Part shown: in pieces, positions 60,763-64,000 of the stretch
Layout: the number at the start of each line of letters is the position of its first letter
Position numbering within the stretch: position 1 is the stretch's first letter
Assembly (NCBI RefSeq): GCF_012395815.1
Contig: NZ_JAAZQQ010000004.1
Location: 1 to 64,000 of the forward strand
Reading direction: 5' to 3'
Source of the DNA: Roseicyclus persicicus
Lineage (GTDB): Bacteria > Pseudomonadota > Alphaproteobacteria > Rhodobacterales > Rhodobacteraceae
DNA length: 64,000 nucleotides
Program-made: the position numbers and the translations under genes
The notes under the pieces: model-generated
The model's database searches: none
What the model saw: the letters and a program-made list of their open reading frames with translations, nothing else
What the model was told of the DNA's origin: nothing

Positions 60763-60951
60763 ATGGACGAAAAGATCGATCCTGATCTTTTTGCGCGTCT
60801 CATGAGGCTCTCCCCTCCGGCGCGCAAGGATCTACTGGAATACCTGGGCCAGGGCCCGGTGTCGGCGCGTGCGCTGTTGTCGCCCGGCCGGTTGCCGGCG
60901 CTGTTGCCGGGGGTGCCGCCGGCCCCGCCGGACCCGACCGGATCGGGCTGA
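60763..60951 (+). CDS. Small ORF divergent from luxR
   Basis: A 62-residue frame from ATG 60763 with GGTGAG just upstream (GTG 60754 is an alternative). The product has a charged helical N-terminus (MDEKIDPDLFARLMRLSPPA, then RKDLLEYLGQG) and a Pro-rich tail (ALLPGVPPAPPDPTGSG). No domain recognised and no signal peptide. It shares the 18-bp palindrome with luxR, so it could be part of the quorum-sensing output, as small anti-activators of LuxR are. Coding status is not certain. Confidence 0.45.
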   Translation: MDEKIDPDLFARLMRLSPPARKDLLEYLGQGPVSARALLSPGRLPALLPGVPPAPPDPTGSG

Positions 60952-60965
60952 GGCGGATGCGAAAA

Positions 60966-60990
60966 CGCCCCCGTGCCGGGCACGGGGGCG
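60966..60990 (-). terminator. Intrinsic terminator after rplQ
   Basis: An 11-bp perfect stem with arms CGCCCCCGTGC and GCACGGGGGCG and a 3-base loop. On the minus strand the stem is followed by TTTTC, 28 bp after the rplQ stop, so it ends the ribosomal operon. It also stands 15 bp after the small ORF on the other strand. Confidence 0.8.
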
Positions 60991-61017
60991 CGATCTCGGG
61001 TCGGCCTGCGCGGCGGA

Positions 61018-61440
61018 TCACTCCTCCGCGGCGGCCTCCTCGGCCTCGACGCGGGCGCGGTCGGCGGCGCCCTTGGCGTCGACGTCGCGGTCCACGAACT
61101 CGATGATCGCCATCGGCGCCATGTCACCGGTGCGGAAGCCGGCCTTCAGGACGCGGATGTAGCCGCCGTTGCGCTCGGCGTAGCGGGGGCCCAGCACGTC
61201 GAACAGCTTGGCGACGTGGGCGTCCTGCTTGAGCTGCGCCGCCGCCTGGCGGCGGGCGTGCAGGTCGCCGCGCTTGGCGAGCGTGACCAGCTTCTCGACC
61301 ACCCGGCGCAGGTCCTTGGCCTTGGGCAGGGTCGTCTTGATCTGTTCGTGTTCGATCAGCGAGCCCGCCATGTTGGCGAACATCGCCTTGCGGTGTTCGT
61401 GGGTCCGGTTGAACTTCCGGTAACCAGCTCCGTGACGCAT
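61018..61440 (-). CDS. rplQ: 50S ribosomal protein L17
   Basis: A 140-residue L17: [59 protein letters not shown] and [20 protein letters not shown]. The acidic tail ([10 protein letters not shown]) is an alphaproteobacterial extension. Last gene of the operon; separated from rpoA by 157 bp that contain the REP-like pair. Confidence 0.97.
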   Translation of the reverse strand: MRHGAGYRKFNRTHEHRKAMFANMAGSLIEHEQIKTTLPKAKDLRRVVEKLVTLAKRGDLHARRQAAAQLKQDAHVAKLFDVLGPRYAERNGGYIRVLKAGFRTGDMAPMAIIEFVDRDVDAKGAADRARVEAEEAAAEE

Positions 61441-61530
61441 GTCTCTATCTCCGTTTCATGCTTTGTCCGGGTCCCGTGCGTTGCGGGACCCTCCTTGGTG
61501 GGGCGGGATTGCCCAGGTCGTCCGGGGCGC

Positions 61531-61593
61531 GTGCCGGGCTGAAGCCCGGCCTACCCCTTGGACATTGCCGTAGGCCGGGCTTCAGCCCGGCAC
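61531..61593. repeat. REP-like inverted pair in the rpoA-rplQ space
   Basis: Two 24-bp arms (61531-61554 and 61570-61593), perfectly complementary, 15 bp apart. Each arm is itself a hairpin GCCGGGCT-TC-AGCCCGGC with a GTAG head next to the 15-bp spacer and AC at the outer end. GTAG-headed imperfect palindromes in inverted pairs are the form of REP/BIME elements moved by RAYT (TnpA-REP) proteins. Lying between two essential co-transcribed genes, the pair should be a stable hairpin in the mRNA. Confidence 0.75.
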
Positions 61594-61597
61594 CACG

Positions 61598-62614
61598 TCA
61601 GAAGTTGTCTTCGTACTTCTTGGCCAGTTCCTCGATGTTGTCCGGCGGCCAGTCGACGATGTCCATGCCGAGATGCAGGCCCATGCCCGAGAGCACTTCC
61701 TTGATCTCGTTCAGCGACTTGCGGCCGAAGTTCGGGGTGCGGAGCATCTCCGCCTCGGTCTTCTGGATCAGGTCGCCGATGTAGACGATGTTGTCGTTCT
61801 TCAGGCAGTTGGCCGAACGCACCGACAGTTCCAGCTCGTCCACCTTCTTGAGCAGGAGCGGGTTGAACTCCAGCTCGTCCTCGGCCTCGGCGCGGCCGGC
61901 GGCCTCGGGCTCGTCGAAGTTGACGAAGATCTGCAGCTGGTCCTGCAGGATGCGCGCGGCGAAGGCCACGGCGTCATCCGGGCTGACCGAGCCGTCGGTC
62001 TCGATCTTGAGGGTCAGCTTGTCGTAGTCCAGCACCTGGCCCTCGCGGGTCGGCTGCACCTCGTAGGAGACCTTCTTGACCGGCGAATAGATCGCGTCGA
62101 TCGGGATCAGGCCGATGGGCGCGTCCTCGGGCCGGTTCTTGTCGGCCGAGACGTACCCCTTCCCGGTGTTGACGGTCAGCTCCATGTAGAGGTCGGCGCC
62201 GTCGTCGAGGTGGCAGATCACGTGATCCCGGTTCAGGATCTCGATGCCGGCCGATTCCGAGATGTCGCCCGCGGTCACGACCTTGGGGCCCTTGGCCGAG
62301 ATCGAGACGCGCTTGGGGCCGTCGACGTCCATGCGGATGGCGACGCCCTTGAGGTTCAGCACGATGTCGGTCACGTCCTCGCGGACGCCCGCGACTGAGG
62401 AGAACTCGTGCAGGACGCCGTCGATCTGCACCGAGGTGATGGCGCCGCCCTGAAGCGAGCTCATCAGCACGCGGCGCAGCGCGTTGCCGAGCGTCAGACC
62501 GAAGCCGCGTTCCAGCGGTTCCGCAACGACCGTGGCCTTGCGGGACGGATCGGTGCCGGGCTGGACAACCAGCTGAGTCGGCTTGATCAGTTCCTGCCAA
62601 TTCTTGTGGATCAT
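61598..62614 (-). CDS. rpoA: DNA-directed RNA polymerase alpha subunit
   Basis: A 338-residue RpoA. N-terminal assembly domain: [41 protein letters not shown]-terminal domain: [20 protein letters not shown] and [16 protein letters not shown], which contact UP elements and activators. Start ATG 62614; 110 bp after rpsK, as usual in this operon. Confidence 0.98.
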   Translation of the reverse strand: MIHKNWQELIKPTQLVVQPGTDPSRKATVVAEPLERGFGLTLGNALRRVLMSSLQGGAITSVQIDGVLHEFSSVAGVREDVTDIVLNLKGVAIRMDVDGPKRVSISAKGPKVVTAGDISESAGIEILNRDHVICHLDDGADLYMELTVNTGKGYVSADKNRPEDAPIGLIPIDAIYSPVKKVSYEVQPTREGQVLDYDKLTLKIETDGSVSPDDAVAFAARILQDQLQIFVNFDEPEAAGRAEAEDELEFNPLLLKKVDELELSVRSANCLKNDNIVYIGDLIQKTEAEMLRTPNFGRKSLNEIKEVLSGMGLHLGMDIVDWPPDNIEELAKKYEDNF

Positions 62615-62724
62615 GCGTCGCCTCCATTCTTGTGACGCGGGGATCCATCCGCGCCACGCTCGAGGATCAAAATGACGTCAGCGGGCCGCGCGAAACGCGC
62701 AGCCCGCCGGAGAGAACCCGTAGA

Positions 62725-63114
62725 TCAGACGCGGCGGCGCTTGGGCGGACGGCAGCCGTTGTGGGCGATCGGCGTCACGTCGCGGATCGACGTGATCTGG
62801 AAGCCGCAGGCGGCCAGCGCACGCAGCGCGGACTCACGGCCCGAACCGGGGCCCTGCACTTCGACTTCCAGCGTCTTGACGCCGTGTTCCTGGGCCTTGC
62901 GGCCGGCATCCTCGGCGGCCATCTGGGCGGCGAAGGGGGTCGACTTGCGGCTGCCCTTGAAGCCCATCGTGCCGGCGGACGACCAGGAGATCGCGTTGCC
63001 CTGCACGTCGGAGATCAGGATCTTGGTGTTGTTGAACGAAGAGTTCACATGCGCAACGCCGGCGGCGATGTTCTTGGAAACCTTGCGCTTGGCGGGACGA
63101 CGATCGCGTGCCAT
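62725..63114 (-). CDS. rpsK: 30S ribosomal protein S11
   Basis: A 129-residue S11: [60 protein letters not shown] and the C-terminal [20 protein letters not shown] with PPKRRRV. Lies 15 bp after rpsM. Confidence 0.98.
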   Translation of the reverse strand: MARDRRPAKRKVSKNIAAGVAHVNSSFNNTKILISDVQGNAISWSSAGTMGFKGSRKSTPFAAQMAAEDAGRKAQEHGVKTLEVEVQGPGSGRESALRALAACGFQITSIRDVTPIAHNGCRPPKRRRV

Positions 63115-63129
63115 CTGCTGTGCCCTCCC

Positions 63130-63498
63130 TTACTTCTTCTTGCCGGCGATGGGCTTTGCGGGGCCCTTGCGCGTGCGTGCGTTGGTGTGGGTGCGCTGGC
63201 CGCGGACCGGCAGGTTGCGGCGGTGGCGCAGGCCGCGGTAGCAGCCGAGGTCCATCAGGCGCTTGATGTTCATCTGCACTTCGCGGCGCAGGTCGCCTTC
63301 GACGGTGTAATTCGCGTCGATGTGCTCGCGGATCTGCAGCACCTCGGCGTCCGAGAGCTCGTTCACGCGGCGGGCCTGGTCGATGCCGACGGCGTCGCAG
63401 ATGGCTTTGGCGGAGGTCGGGCCGATGCCCGTGATGTAGGTGAGCGCGATGGGAACGCGCTTGGCGGTGGGGATGTTGACCCCTGCGATACGTGCCAA
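63130..63498 (-). CDS. rpsM: 30S ribosomal protein S13
   Basis: A 122-residue S13: [60 protein letters not shown] and [17 protein letters not shown]. The start is TTG 63498 (giving the conserved MARIAGV), with AAGGA ten bases before it; a TTG in so highly expressed a gene is unusual and, with the hairpin leader, may be regulatory. Confidence 0.97.
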   Translation of the reverse strand: MARIAGVNIPTAKRVPIALTYITGIGPTSAKAICDAVGIDQARRVNELSDAEVLQIREHIDANYTVEGDLRREVQMNIKRLMDLGCYRGLRHRRNLPVRGQRTHTNARTRKGPAKPIAGKKK

Positions 63499-63532
63499 GG
63501 TAATCTCGTCCTTTACGTTGCGAGCCCGTAGC

Positions 63533-63567
63533 GCCAGGCCCTTTTTTCACAACAGAGGGCCCCTGGC
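63533..63567 (-). other. Leader hairpin upstream of rpsM
   Basis: GCCAGG (63533-63538) pairs with CCTGGC (63562-63567), continued by CCC/GGG after a 2-base bulge, in the roughly 150-base leader between the predicted promoter and rpsM. Ribosomal operon leaders often carry autoregulatory structures; binding of an r-protein here is only a possibility. Confidence 0.35.
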
Positions 63568-63652
63568 CGTGCAGGCCGAAGGACCCTGGTCTTCAGGTCG
63601 AAAGGCGGGGACCGGGTCCGCGCGCCATCCATGATTCCACGAGGGAAGCCGC

Positions 63653-63681
63653 CGTTTAGGCGGATTCGACCCGGGCGTCAA
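63653..63681 (-). promoter_or_regulatory. Candidate promoter of the rpsM-rplQ operon
   Basis: On the minus strand TTGACG (63681-63676), 17 bases, TAAACG (63658-63653). A second TTGACA lies at 63701-63696. The site stands between adk and rpsM, about 155 bp before the rpsM start. Confidence 0.5.
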
Positions 63682-63725
63682 GGCCGGGGCGCCCGCCTGT
63701 CAAGAGAAATCGGAAGCCCGGCGCT

Positions 63726-64000
63726 TCAGTCCAGCAGCGCCGCGATCTCGGCCGCGACGGCGTCGATCTCGGCCAGCCCGTCGACGGCCTTGAGCAGCCC
63801 CTTGGCGTGGTAGTAGCCGATCAGCGGCGAGGTCTGCTTGTAGTAGGCCATCAGGCGGGTCCGAAGGCTCTCGGCGTTGTCGTCGGCGCGGACCGGCTGG
63901 CCGGCGGCGCGGGCCTGCTCGGCGCGGCCGACGATGCGGTCGACCAGCACCTCGTCGTTGACGCGCAGCTCGATCGCCGCGTCGATCCCCTGCCCCAGCT
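63726..64000 (-). CDS. adk: Adenylate kinase, C-terminal part (partial)
   Basis: The last ~90 residues of Adk; the 5' part lies beyond the window. [20 protein letters not shown] with [20 protein letters not shown] is the short LID form without zinc cysteines, and [20 protein letters not shown] with [17 protein letters not shown] is the usual C-terminus. It interconverts ATP, ADP and AMP. Location before rpsM matches the alphaproteobacterial secY-adk-rpsM order. Confidence 0.95.
   Translation of the reverse strand, partial: LGQGIDAAIELRVNDEVLVDRIVGRAEQARAAGQPVRADDNAESLRTRLMAYYKQTSPLIGYYHAKGLLKAVDGLAEIDAVAAEIAALLD

Overview
The window is from a high-GC alphaproteobacterium of the Rhodobacteraceae type. 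Supporting this are a SmoEFGK-SmoS-MtlK polyol operon, a BztABCD amino-acid ABC operon, an ATP12-type F1-ATPase chaperone gene, the rpmH-rnpA-yidD and yidC-MOSC-engB-argB blocks, and the end of the ribosomal-protein operon in the order adk-rpsM-rpsK-rpoA-rplQ. The genus cannot be fixed from this sequence alone.

Layout. (1) 1-18.2 kb is a surface-polysaccharide island whose base composition is visibly more AT-rich than the rest. It opens with the 3' end of rfbA (dTDP-sugar synthesis) and a stack of broken IS elements (an IS5-type remnant, a possible IS3-type end, an intact IS3-type element). Then come a TPR-glycosyltransferase protein, a pyruvyl transferase, an intact IS5-type element, a GT2 enzyme, a dTDP-sugar epimerase, a DxD glycosyltransferase, the CMP-Kdo genes kdsA/kdsB/kdsD, and three overlapping large genes: a double-module glycosyltransferase, a GT4-like protein and an 845-residue protein I do not recognise. 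The set predicts a Kdo-containing, possibly 6-deoxytalose- and pyruvate-bearing capsule or exopolysaccharide. (2) 18.6-25.6 kb holds a class III aminotransferase and a divergent TetR regulator with a palindromic operator between them, three unrecognised membrane or exported proteins, and a multi-TM sensor kinase with a NarL-type regulator. (3) 25.6-34.8 kb is a sorbitol/mannitol uptake and oxidation operon, a LacI-family regulator and a divergent xylulokinase, with two matching operator-like palindromes. (4) 34.9-40.2 kb has tRNA-Arg(ACG), an orphan sensor kinase, a disulfide-oxidoreductase-like flavoprotein with a VTT membrane protein, DUF523, and rpmH-rnpA-yidD. (5) 40.2-50.1 kb has a DUF3833 lipoprotein, a DUF900 hydrolase, ttcA, a degenerate-GGDEF/EAL protein, yidC, a MOSC protein, engB, argB, an iron-sulfur protein and a SixA-type phosphatase. 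(6) 50.2-59.3 kb has bztABCD, the crcB-rluC-HAD-atp12 overlapping operon, and rarA. (7) 59.4-61.0 kb is a LuxR/LuxI quorum-sensing pair with an 18-bp palindromic operator and a divergent small ORF. (8) 61.0-64.0 kb is the ribosomal/RNA polymerase alpha operon and the end of adk.

The structures I find most worth following are non-coding. Two clusters of tandem perfect palindromes (four sharing a CTTGCAAG core at 50.06-50.15 kb; three, two of them with an AAAACTGCAGTTTT core, at 57.96-58.03 kb) both have palindrome centres spaced 21-23 bp apart. An inverted pair of REP-like elements with GTAG heads sits inside the rpoA-rplQ intergenic space. The lux-type operator is shared with an uncharacterised small ORF.
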